6,041 bases of DNA, from positions 1-6,041 of the forward strand of contig DAOWJU010000178.1 in NCBI GenBank assembly GCA_030640215.1, in the 5' to 3' direction. Of this stretch, positions 1 through 5,980 are shown piece by piece. Under the pieces are notes generated by a model. That model saw only the letters and a list, made by a program, of their open reading frames with translations, was not told the DNA's origin and did not search any database. The DNA is from Desulfuromonadales bacterium (GTDB taxonomy: Bacteria; Desulfobacterota; Desulfuromonadia; Desulfuromonadales; BM103). Each line of letters opens with the position of its first letter. The first letter of the stretch is position 1. The position numbers were made by a program, and so were the translations under genes.

Positions 1-542
1 CCTGCAGCCGGTTCGTCCAGAAGCAGAAATTTGGGTTTGGTTGCCAGCGCCCTTGCCCACTCGACACGTCTCTGGTCACCATAGGCAAGGGTTGAAGCAC
101 TGCGATTTTCCTGCTCCAGAATACCGACGAAATCCAGGCACTCTTCGCAATGTTCAGTAATTTCTTTTTCTTCTCTTTGTTGAGCGGGAGATCTCAGCAC
201 CGAACCTAAAAAACCAGTATGAGAGCGGCAATGCATGCCAGATTTCACATTGTCGATGACCGACATATTTTTGAACAAACGTAAGTTCTGAAATGTTCGC
301 GCCATTCCGGCCTGAGTAATCTTGTGCGGTTTTTTTCGCATAATCGACTTATCGCGAAAATTAATTTCTCCAGAGTTGGGCTGGTAAAACCCAGTGATCG
401 AGTTAAATATGGAGGTTTTCCCGGCACCATTCGGGCCGATCAGGCTCATAATTGAGCCTTCTTTTATAGTCATATTCATCGAATCGATAACAGTGAGGCC
501 ACCGAACTTCAGAACAATATCTTTAACTTCCAACAGGGACAT
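1..542 (-). CDS. livG: LIV-type ABC transporter ATP-binding protein LivG, partial (C-terminus beyond left edge)
   Basis: This is one of the two cytoplasmic ATPases that drive the branched-chain/hydrophobic amino acid importer. The reading frame starts at ATG 542 and stays open to the window edge, giving the first 180 residues of a family usually about 250-260 long. Visible motifs are Walker A GPNGAGKT (36-43), the Q-loop in ARTFQNLRLF (Q85), the ABC signature region LAYGDQRRVEWARAL (152-166) and Walker B FLLLDEPAAG (from 172, catalytic E177). ARTFQN-RLF and YGxQRRxEWARAL are typical of LivG rather than LivF. The long insert between Q-loop and signature (about 100-150) is also LivG-like. The start is supported by AGGAG 8 nt upstream. 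It follows livM by 22 nt, so the two are co-transcribed. The missing part should contain the H-loop and the LivG C-terminal extension. The family is certain; the exact substrate is inferred from the gene set. Confidence 0.95.
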   Translation of the reverse strand, partial: MSLLEVKDIVLKFGGLTVIDSMNMTIKEGSIMSLIGPNGAGKTSIFNSITGFYQPNSGEINFRDKSIMRKKPHKITQAGMARTFQNLRLFKNMSVIDNVKSGMHCRSHTGFLGSVLRSPAQQREEKEITEHCEECLDFVGILEQENRSASTLAYGDQRRVEWARALATKPKFLLLDEPAA

Positions 543-564
543 TCTTTAATCTCCTGTAACGTAA

Positions 565-1488
565 CTAACCGAGCCTGGATGGCCAGAGGCCTTGCGGACG
601 TTTCAACATAATGATCAGCATGATGACGGCAAAAGCCAGCAAGCGCATGTCACCGACAAAACGGAAGATTTCCGGGAAGAGTACGAGGATGAAAGCACCA
701 CAGATAACTCCCGGAATCTTGCCCATACCGCCGATGACCACGCCCAGAAGGATCAGGATTGACTGGGTAAACATGAATGTCTCAGGAGAAATCGCTGTCA
801 TTTTGACGGCAAAAAAGCTCCCGGCGACCCCACCAAAGACAGCACCAATCACATAAGCGGAAAGCTTGACCCTGACCCGGTTGATACCCATGGCCTCTGC
901 AGCGTCTTCATCTTCACGGACATATTGCCAGGCCCTGCCCAATCTCGAATATTGCAGTCTGAAACTGACAAAAATAGCCAGAAAAGCCAGCATGAGGAAA
1001 GCATAGTAGAAATGGATACTGCCATTCATTTCGATGCCGAAGAAGAATGGCCTTTCGATCCCATAGATGCCACTGGAGCCACCGGTAATTTCAAGATTCC
1101 GGGCAGTAAGTCTGACAATTTCACCAAAACCGAGGGTGACAATCGCCAGGTAGTCACTTCTGAGCCTCAGGGTTGGACCACCGATAATAACCCCTGAGAT
1201 CCCCGCAAAGAGCATGGCAAAAGGAATGGTCAGCCAAAAATTCATGTCAAAAGTGGTGGTGAGAATCGCCGTGGTATAGGCTCCGACAGCAAAGAAAGCA
1301 GCATAACCGAGGTCCAGTAAGCCAGCATAGCCAACCACAATGTTCAAGCCTAAACAGACGATCACGTAGAACCAGACATCCGAGAAAGTATTCAAGACGT
1401 AATTGTTAGCAACCAACGGCATAGCCAGAACAACAACGACCAGGAGGGCGTAGATATTGTTCAATTTGATTTTGTTCTTTTCCAACAC
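565..1488 (-). CDS. livM: LIV-type ABC transporter permease LivM
   Basis: This is the second inner-membrane permease subunit, pairing with LivH to form the amino acid channel. It has 307 residues when started at GTG 1488. That start is chosen because AGAGGA lies 7 nt upstream and the GTG begins only 2 nt after the livH stop. The frame is open further back to an ATG at 1584, but that extension would overlap livH by 94 nt, is hydrophilic and does not look like a permease N-terminus. About eight to nine hydrophobic segments are visible. Family motifs are GYAGLLDLGYAAFFAVGAY (53-71), RSDYLAIVTLGFGEIVR (110-126), ITGGSSGI (134-141), the cytoplasmic coupling loop GRAWQYVREDEDAAEAMGIN (184-203) and GVVIGGMGKIPG (249-260). 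It ends RPQGLWPSRLG, a normal LivM C-terminus. The N-terminus is short, without the extra helices of the E. coli protein, as in many non-enteric LivM proteins. Confidence 0.94.
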   Translation of the reverse strand: MLEKNKIKLNNIYALLVVVVLAMPLVANNYVLNTFSDVWFYVIVCLGLNIVVGYAGLLDLGYAAFFAVGAYTTAILTTTFDMNFWLTIPFAMLFAGISGVIIGGPTLRLRSDYLAIVTLGFGEIVRLTARNLEITGGSSGIYGIERPFFFGIEMNGSIHFYYAFLMLAFLAIFVSFRLQYSRLGRAWQYVREDEDAAEAMGINRVRVKLSAYVIGAVFGGVAGSFFAVKMTAISPETFMFTQSILILLGVVIGGMGKIPGVICGAFILVLFPEIFRFVGDMRLLAFAVIMLIIMLKRPQGLWPSRLG

Positions 1489-1490
1489 GG

Positions 1491-2405
1491 CTACATCCTC
1501 TCTATCTCGGTCTTGCCCAGCAGACCGGTTGGTTTGAAAAGCAGCAGAAGAATCAGAATTGCGAAAGCAAAAACGTCTTTCCATTCCGATCCAATGAAGG
1601 GTAACTGGGTGCCAAAGGCCTCAAGCAAGCCCAGGATCAACCCGCCGAGCACTGCTCCCGGGATACTGCCAATGCCACCGATAACAGCAGCCGTGAACGC
1701 TTTCAGGCCGATCAAAAACCCCATAAAGAAGTGGATACTGCCGTAGTAAACACCAGCCATAACACCAGCAGCACAGGCCAGTGCCGAGCCGACGAAAAAG
1801 GTCATGGCAATAATCGTCTTGACGTTAATGCCCATCAGGCGACAAGCATCCTGATCAATAGCAATCGCCCGCATCGCCTTGCCGTACATGGTCTTACTGA
1901 TGAAAAAATGCAGAACCAGCATCAGGGTCGCGGTTGATGAGACCAGGATAATCTGGGTATAGGTGATAAAGACATTGCCGAATTCAAGACCCTCGTAGCC
2001 CAGGTCAACAGGAAAAGCCTTGTACTCGCCACTGGTCATGGACATGACGAAGTTGTAAAGCACCATTGAAACAGCAAGCGCAGTAATCAGTATCGAAAGC
2101 CGTGGTGCGCTGAGCATGGGGACATAGGCAATGCGCTGAATCAAAACCCCGAGCAGACCGACCAGGATCATGCTGATGATCATCGCCACCAGAATCCCCG
2201 CCCATCCTGCTCCCAAAAAGGGGCTGAGCAGCGAAAGGGTTATCAGTCCGACAAACCCTCCGACCATGTAAATGTCACCATGGGCAAAGTTGAGTAGCTT
2301 GATAATCCCGTAGACCATGGTGTAGCCAAGCGCGACCATACTGTAAAAAGATCCCAGTATCAGTCCATTGGCGAGCTGCTGAAAAAAAATATCCAGAGTA
2401 GACAC
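1491..2405 (-). CDS. livH: LIV-type ABC transporter permease LivH
   Basis: This is an inner-membrane permease subunit of the amino acid importer, 304 residues, the usual family length. The start is GTG (2405-2403), with AAGAAGGGAT about 8-11 nt upstream. The sequence is strongly hydrophobic, with about eight membrane segments. Conserved motifs are FFQQLANGLILGSFYSMVAL (7-26), LNFAHGDIYMVGG (38-50), the ATPase-coupling loop GKAMRAIAIDQDACRLMGIN (175-194), and GLKAFTAAVIGGIGSIPG (233-250). The protein ends KPTGLLGKTEIERM, the typical LivH tail. LNFAHGD and the KAFTAAVIGGIGSIPGA region separate LivH from LivM. The stop TAG (1493-1491) is 2 nt before the livM start, so translational coupling is likely. 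A 212-bp gap containing a strong hairpin separates it from livK upstream. Confidence 0.95.
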   Translation of the reverse strand: MSTLDIFFQQLANGLILGSFYSMVALGYTMVYGIIKLLNFAHGDIYMVGGFVGLITLSLLSPFLGAGWAGILVAMIISMILVGLLGVLIQRIAYVPMLSAPRLSILITALAVSMVLYNFVMSMTSGEYKAFPVDLGYEGLEFGNVFITYTQIILVSSTATLMLVLHFFISKTMYGKAMRAIAIDQDACRLMGINVKTIIAMTFFVGSALACAAGVMAGVYYGSIHFFMGFLIGLKAFTAAVIGGIGSIPGAVLGGLILGLLEAFGTQLPFIGSEWKDVFAFAILILLLLFKPTGLLGKTEIERM

Positions 2406-2425
2406 TGACAGTTATCCCTTCTTTG

Positions 2426-2456
2426 GGCCGTTATCTGAGTTCATGGCCGTTATCTG
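2426..2456. repeat. 12-bp direct repeat in the livH leader
   Basis: GGCCGTTATCTG occurs twice without mismatch, at 2426-2437 and 2445-2456, with start points 19 bp apart. It lies 20-50 nt upstream of the livH GTG, outside any coding region. It could be a small slippage duplication or a pair of protein or RNA sites. The sequence alone does not decide. Confidence 0.7.
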
Positions 2457-2560
2457 TTTTATAGATGGTGAGTTAAGGAGTGTGGTTATTGGTTGAAAAA
2501 CCTTTTAAAAAAGCAGGCCCCACCCTGGAGACTGTTTTTTTAAAAACTCTCTCTAGAGCC

Positions 2561-2598
2561 AGAGGAACTGTTGAGGGCGAGCCCTTAACAGTTCCTCT
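2561..2598 (-). terminator. Long hairpin after livK (partial terminator or mRNA 3'-end stabiliser)
   Basis: AGAGGAACTGTTGAGGGC (2561-2578) and GCCCTTAACAGTTCCTCT (2581-2598) form an 18-bp inverted repeat with a single G/T wobble and an effective four-base loop. It begins 19 nt after the livK stop. On the minus strand the arm is followed not directly by T's but by about 14 nt (GGCTCTAGAGAGAG) and then TTTTT, so it is not a perfect intrinsic terminator. Such a structure after a periplasmic binding-protein gene typically lets the binding protein be made in excess over the membrane subunits, by partial termination or by blocking 3' exonucleases. That role is inferred here. Confidence 0.75.
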
Positions 2599-2617
2599 GC
2601 GTTAGCTTAAGATGGAT

Positions 2618-3733
2618 TTATTGATGAAGCATCCACTTCTGGTCTTTAACCTGGAGGGTCACGAAGTTACTGCGTGCCAGGGTCAGCTTGTCCGTAAAGG
2701 AGATCGGACCGGCAATGCCTTCGTAGTTATCAGTCGCTTGCAAAGCCTTCTTAATGGCGTCCGCATCAAAGGAACCTGCTCTTTTGACCGCGTCAGCAAG
2801 CAGCTTCATGCCGTCGTAGGACAGCGTGGAGTAAGGACCGGGTGCAACGTCATACTTCGCTTTGAAATCTGCAGCAAAGGTCTTTGCAGCAGGGAGATAA
2901 TCAACCGTCGGGTTGGAGAAGCAATAGACGCCTTCAGCTGCCTTACCGGCAATTTCAATCAACTTGGGAGAGTTGGAGCCGTCACCAATAGCAATGGTAC
3001 CGCGGTATCCAGCTTGCTTCAGCTGTTTGATAAGCAGGGCGCCTTCTGCGTAATAAGCTGTCCAGAAAACCGCATCAGGTCTTTTGCTTTTGATGGTAGT
3101 GACGAGAGAGGAAAAGTCCTGCTCGCCCTTGTTAACAACCTCGTAAGCCACAACCTTGTTGCCTGCAGCTTCCCACTTCTGTTTAGCAATGCTGGCGAGG
3201 TCTTCTGAATAAGCTTCACCCATGTGCACGATTGCAATACTTTTCACACCAGCGGACTTGAACAAAGCAACAGCGGTGTCAGCCTGAGCATCACCGGTCG
3301 AGTTGATCATAAAGCCGATGCCGGGGTTTGCACCGACCAGAGCAGTCGAGTTTGAAGCCGCAATAACGATGGGCACATTGGCCTCGCCGTAAAGCTTGAG
3401 AGTCGGGAGAGTTGCGCCAGAGCAGTAACCACCGACCACGGCCACAACACCTTCAGAGATCAGCTTGCTGGCAGCAGCAACAGCCTGCTGAGGGTCACAG
3501 GCGTCATCGCCGGTTGTGGTAACGATTTTTTTACCAAGCAGGCCGCCGGAAGCATTGATTTCATCGACTGCCAGCTTGATGGCACTTTCCATATCTTTAC
3601 CATCTGTCGCTGTTCCGCCAGTTGTCGGAATCATAATCCCGACCTTAACTTCACCAGCAGCGAAACTCGAACCTGCAGTCAGAACACAGGCGAGAGACAA
3701 CGAGATCAGCACTAAAAAGCTTTTTCTTAACAT
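2618..3733 (-). CDS. livK: Periplasmic branched-chain/hydrophobic amino acid-binding protein (LivJ/LivK family)
   Basis: This is the extracytoplasmic solute-binding subunit that captures the substrate and delivers it to LivHM. I start it at ATG 3733 (371 residues). An ATG two codons earlier (3739) directly abuts the AAGGAG ribosome site, whereas the second has a proper 6-nt spacing. A Sec signal peptide (RK, then a hydrophobic stretch 5-19, ending SSFAAGE) suggests signal peptidase I cleavage after about residue 25 or 26. Mature motifs include VKVGIMIPTTGG (29-40), DDACDPQQAV (76-85), GGYCSGAT (101-108), AASNST (125-130), GEAYSEDLA (172-180), WTAYYAEG (224-231) and GDGSNSP (250-256). C79 and C104 are spaced 25 apart, exactly as the disulfide pair of E. 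coli LivJ (C53-C78), and probably form the same bridge. Family members also bind aromatic acids or amides; DDACDP and the binding-site pattern favour an amino acid, but leucine-type specificity is not proven. An 18-bp hairpin follows the stop. Confidence 0.93.
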   Translation of the reverse strand: MLRKSFLVLISLSLACVLTAGSSFAAGEVKVGIMIPTTGGTATDGKDMESAIKLAVDEINASGGLLGKKIVTTTGDDACDPQQAVAAASKLISEGVVAVVGGYCSGATLPTLKLYGEANVPIVIAASNSTALVGANPGIGFMINSTGDAQADTAVALFKSAGVKSIAIVHMGEAYSEDLASIAKQKWEAAGNKVVAYEVVNKGEQDFSSLVTTIKSKRPDAVFWTAYYAEGALLIKQLKQAGYRGTIAIGDGSNSPKLIEIAGKAAEGVYCFSNPTVDYLPAAKTFAADFKAKYDVAPGPYSTLSYDGMKLLADAVKRAGSFDADAIKKALQATDNYEGIAGPISFTDKLTLARSNFVTLQVKDQKWMLHQ

Positions 3734-3891
3734 GTTCATCTCCTTTTTACGTCAATAGGTTAACAATCTCATCAAACTACATGGCCAACAAAAGAAAAAG
3801 ATATTGTTACACAGAACAACAGCTTTTCAATACACATATCTTGCGGGGCATTCTCTCAAAAGCAACAAGCTCTTTGAAGCAAAAGAGACAA

Positions 3892-3907
3892 AGCAAGAGA
3901 AATGCCA
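3892..3907 (-). promoter_or_regulatory. Sigma-54 (-24/-12) promoter for livK
   Basis: Read on the minus strand the sequence is TGGCATTTCTCTTGCT. It matches the sigma-54 consensus TGGCAC-N5-TTGCA/T closely, with the essential GG and GC dinucleotides exactly 10 bp apart. It was the only GG-N10-GC element of this quality I found in the livK upstream region. The predicted start of transcription is near 3881, about 148 nt before the livK ATG. The adjacent gene encodes a sigma-54 activator with an intact GAFTGA loop, which supports function. Confidence 0.8.
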
Positions 3908-3922
3908 AACAGTGTTACATTT

Positions 3923-3935
3923 AATCCAATAATTA
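3923..3935. promoter_or_regulatory. Possible IHF-like bending site
   Basis: AATCCAATAATTA matches the IHF consensus WATCAA-N4-TTR with one mismatch, and it overlaps the perfect palindrome AATAATTATT (3928-3937). It lies between the candidate activator site and the -24/-12 element, where IHF commonly bends DNA at sigma-54 promoters. The consensus is loose and the region AT-rich, so this is weak. Confidence 0.25.
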
Positions 3936-4082
3936 TTCAAACCACAACAGCAACCTAGTATCGGCCCAAAATTAAGTCAGTTTTTTTAATAAGTTAGAGC
4001 ATGATAACGGCAGAGACCCGCTAAAAAGAAAATTTGCAAAACACAAAAGAACCCACTGAAGATTAATTCTTCAATCCGAACC

Positions 4083-4098
4083 TATGCACAAATGCATA
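4083..4098. promoter_or_regulatory. Candidate upstream activator site (16-bp dyad) for livK
   Basis: TATGCACAAATGCATA is an inverted repeat with 6-bp arms TATGCA/TGCATA around CAAA. It begins 4 nt after the regulator stop codon and lies about 185 bp upstream of the -24 element, a normal distance for a sigma-54 enhancer. A near copy occurs in front of the regulator gene (5883-5898), which is the main reason to call it a binding site of this regulator. The arms resemble in style the TGCA-type dyads bound by Fis-type helix-turn-helix activators. Confidence 0.6.
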
Positions 4099-4102
4099 AA
4101 AG

Positions 4103-5842
4103 TCAGGTCAAGTTATAACGCTTCAGTTTTCTGGCAATTGTCGATTGGTTCACTCCCAAAGCTTCGGCAATACCTGCCTGACTGCGATATCGATCACGCG
4201 CCCGACTCAGTAAAGTACGTTCAACTGTTTCAAGAGCTTGCTGAAGAGAAATCTCATCAGGCCAATCGAGCTCTTCAGGTGAACCTACCTTTCCTGAGCC
4301 AACAATTTGCGAGGGAAGATCCGGAGTATCGATCACTTCCGTTTCCGACATAACAACCAGACGCTCACTAATATTCATCAGTTCACGGACATTCCCCGGG
4401 TAGGAATAGCCAGCGAGTGCGTCAAGGGCTGCACGGGTCAGACGTTTATGGGTATGGTTAATTGCTGAGAAGTGGTCCATGTAGTGGCGTATCAGCGGGA
4501 CGATACAATCCTTGCGCTCACGCACAGCCGGGACATGAACAGGGATGACATTCAACCTGTAGTAAAGGTCCAGGCGAAAGGTGCCCTTCTCTACCATTTC
4601 CTCAAGATCACGGTGAGTAGCGGCAAGGACACGCACATCAAGCTTGCGTTGTTCGGTGCCGCCAAGCCGTGTGATTCGGCCATCTTCGAGGAAACGTAGC
4701 AACTTGACCTGTGCCGACAGAGGCAATTCCGCGACTTCATCAAGAAACAGGATGCCTTCGTTGGCTAATTCAAACTGGCCGGGCTTACCGCCAGGACTCG
4801 CTCCGGTGAAAGCGCCCTTCTCATAACCGAACAGCTCCGCCTCAACTAGCGACTCTGGAATAGCACCACAATTGATCGTAATCAAAGGCCTGTCCGAGCG
4901 ACGTGAATTGTGGTGAATCATATCGGCAATCACCCCTTTACCCACACCCGATTCACCAAGAATCAGCACGCTGGAATCGGCAGAAGCAACCTTGGTCGCC
5001 TGGCGCAGGGATTTAATCATATTCGGACTACGAGCGATAATGCGTCGCGACTCCAGTTCAACCTGCTGCATCTCAAGAATCTGATGACGAAACTGATCCT
5101 TAATAGATTCCTGATGTTCCAACTCCCGCTGCAGTCTGTCTATCTCGCTGATATCGCGTTCACTGACCACAACCCGGATGAGATCACCATTCTGATCAAA
5201 GACCGGCGTCGCAACAGAAATCAACTTGCCGCCGCCAGGGAGATTTTGCAATTGACTGATGGTTTTTTTTTGAAGGCTTGCTTCCAGTGCCGCAGAGCGA
5301 TCAATAAAGCCTTCGGCAATTAAATCGCGCATGTTCTTCCCGACCATCTCTGCGGCAGGACGCTTGTGAATTCGCTCAGAGGCAGGGTTGACCCTGATAA
5401 CCTTGGCATCGGCATCGCAAACAAACAGCCCATCGGAAGAGGAATCGATAATGGCATGCAGCTCAAGGGTTAGAGCCTCGAAATCCTGCATGCGTTGATC
5501 CGATTCAGGTGGGGTCGGAGCTGGCGGCAGTAGACAAAGAGTCAGGCTCTGCCCATCAGCAGAGTTAACCGTGCTCAGCAAAGCCAGGTAGGGAGCACCG
5601 GTGCCACGGGTGATGGTTAAAGGTGGTGCCGAAGTTGCACTCCGGCTGAAATTGCCAACCGCTTCCGCCAATTTTGGCAATGGCTCTGACAAGGCCACTC
5701 CGACCCGGGCGTTTAATTGATTTTCTGCGGCGGGATTTGTAAAGACAATTCGCCCCTGCACGTCGCAGGCGAGTAAGGGGACAGAAAGTGCTTTCAGGAA
5801 ATCAGGAGCGAGAGATTGTAGTTCATCGACAAGATTCTGCAT
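4103..5842 (-). CDS. Sigma-54-dependent transcriptional activator, PAS-PAS-AAA+-Fis HTH
   Basis: This is a cytoplasmic enhancer-binding protein of 579 residues that uses ATP hydrolysis to open promoters held by sigma-54 RNA polymerase. Two PAS-like sensory domains occupy about 8-107 and 120-232. The second has the typical IIDSSSDGLFVCDADAKVIRVN start and ends VVVSERDISE. A coiled-coil-like linker follows (233-265). The AAA+ domain (about 267-495) has Walker A GESGVGKG (296-303, the usual final E replaced by G), the sigma-54 contact loop GAFTGA (343-348), Walker B GILFLDEV (363-370), sensor I region VLAATHRDL (405-413), arginine-finger segment FRLDLYYRLNVIPV (422-435) and sensor II YPGNVREL (481-488). 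A Fis-type HTH ends the protein (GIAEALGVNQSTIARKLKRYNL, 557-578, in two helices). There is no receiver domain, so control is probably by a ligand or partner sensed through PAS rather than phosphorylation. The ATG is preceded by GAGGAGG with 10-nt spacing. Position and shared dyads suggest it controls the neighbouring liv genes; the signal is unknown. Confidence 0.93.
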   Translation of the reverse strand: MQNLVDELQSLAPDFLKALSVPLLACDVQGRIVFTNPAAENQLNARVGVALSEPLPKLAEAVGNFSRSATSAPPLTITRGTGAPYLALLSTVNSADGQSLTLCLLPPAPTPPESDQRMQDFEALTLELHAIIDSSSDGLFVCDADAKVIRVNPASERIHKRPAAEMVGKNMRDLIAEGFIDRSAALEASLQKKTISQLQNLPGGGKLISVATPVFDQNGDLIRVVVSERDISEIDRLQRELEHQESIKDQFRHQILEMQQVELESRRIIARSPNMIKSLRQATKVASADSSVLILGESGVGKGVIADMIHHNSRRSDRPLITINCGAIPESLVEAELFGYEKGAFTGASPGGKPGQFELANEGILFLDEVAELPLSAQVKLLRFLEDGRITRLGGTEQRKLDVRVLAATHRDLEEMVEKGTFRLDLYYRLNVIPVHVPAVRERKDCIVPLIRHYMDHFSAINHTHKRLTRAALDALAGYSYPGNVRELMNISERLVVMSETEVIDTPDLPSQIVGSGKVGSPEELDWPDEISLQQALETVERTLLSRARDRYRSQAGIAEALGVNQSTIARKLKRYNLT

Positions 5843-5880
5843 AAACGCGTTGCCTCCTCATAATAAGACCATGGAGACAC

Positions 5881-5908
5881 ATTATGCGCTTATGCATAGA
5901 TTATGCAA
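5881..5908 (-). promoter_or_regulatory. Candidate sigma-70 promoter of the regulator gene
   Basis: On the minus strand TTGCAT (5903-5908) and CATAAT (5881-5886) are separated by 16 bp. The -10 matches five of six consensus bases, and the -35 keeps TTG. Transcription would start near 5874, about 30 nt before the ATG. The 16-bp dyad 5883-5898 covers the spacer and most of the -10, so binding there should block RNA polymerase. Confidence 0.45.
5883..5907. promoter_or_regulatory. Candidate autoregulatory operator upstream of the regulator
   Basis: TATGCGCTTATGCATA (5883-5898) matches 13 of 16 positions of the dyad upstream of livK, and a further TATGCA half site follows at 5902-5907. TTATGC therefore occurs three times on the plus strand (5882, 5890, 5901), and TGCATA-GAT-TATGCA (5893-5907) is itself a second, overlapping inverted repeat. 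The arrangement suggests two or more dimers binding side by side in front of the gene. Confidence 0.55.
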
Positions 5909-5980
5909 TAAAGAATTATTGCGGAGCGCTCAGGCTAACTTAAAAAAGGGCCAGTCAATCTGAGTTGCGTACAAAAAGTC

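Larger units (their letters stand above)
2406..2617 (-). other. livK-livH intergenic region (attenuator and livH leader)
   Basis: These 212 bp separate the binding-protein gene from the permease genes. On the transcribed strand they hold, in order, a strong 18-bp hairpin (2561-2598), two T/A-rich runs (about 2535-2546 and 2502-2514), a weak CAGG/CCTG hairpin followed by six T, and the livH leader with a 12-bp direct repeat. A TATAAA-like -10 (2457-2462) exists but has no convincing -35, so an internal promoter for livH is possible but not supported. Read as a whole, this looks like a point where some transcripts stop after livK and others continue into livHMG. Confidence 0.6.
3734..4102 (-). 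promoter_or_regulatory. Control region upstream of livK
   Basis: This AT-rich 369-bp gap between the regulator stop and the binding-protein start contains no convincing ORF. On the minus strand it holds, from upstream to downstream, a 16-bp dyad (4083-4098), a second dyad TGAAGA-N5-TCTTCA (4057-4073), an IHF-like AT-rich stretch (3923-3937), a -24/-12 sigma-54 promoter (3892-3907) and a leader of about 148 nt ending in AAGGAG. A weak sigma-70-like pair (TTGAAA 3825-3830, AACAAT 3803-3808, 16-bp spacer) within the leader could give basal transcription. No clear terminator for the regulator gene is visible, so some readthrough into livK is possible. Confidence 0.7.

Noticed and set aside
245..430. 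Short minus-strand frame in the livG region
   Set aside because: It is in another frame from livG, whose Walker A, Q-loop and signature fix the true frame.
2500..2530. CAGG/CCTG hairpin followed by TTTTTT as a separate terminator
   Set aside because: The stem is only 4 bp with a 6-base loop, too weak to call alone. It is mentioned in the intergenic entry.
2612..3208. 198-codon plus-strand open frame
   Set aside because: It lies wholly antisense to livK, whose protein is clearly conserved. The translated sequence resembles no family and there is no promoter or ribosome site for it. It is a shadow of the codon use.
3670..3733. Lipoprotein signal in the binding protein (SLAC at residues 13-16)
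   Set aside because: The residue three before Cys16 is Ser rather than Leu/Val/Ile, and the Cys sits inside the hydrophobic core. The following SSFAAGE gives a better signal peptidase I site.
3961..4102. Intrinsic terminator after the regulator
   Set aside because: The minus strand has T-runs and small dyads, but no GC-rich stem directly followed by T's.
4910..5323. 137-codon plus-strand open frame
   Set aside because: It is antisense to the regulator's AAA+ and PAS coding region, with no recognisable domain. It is a shadow frame.
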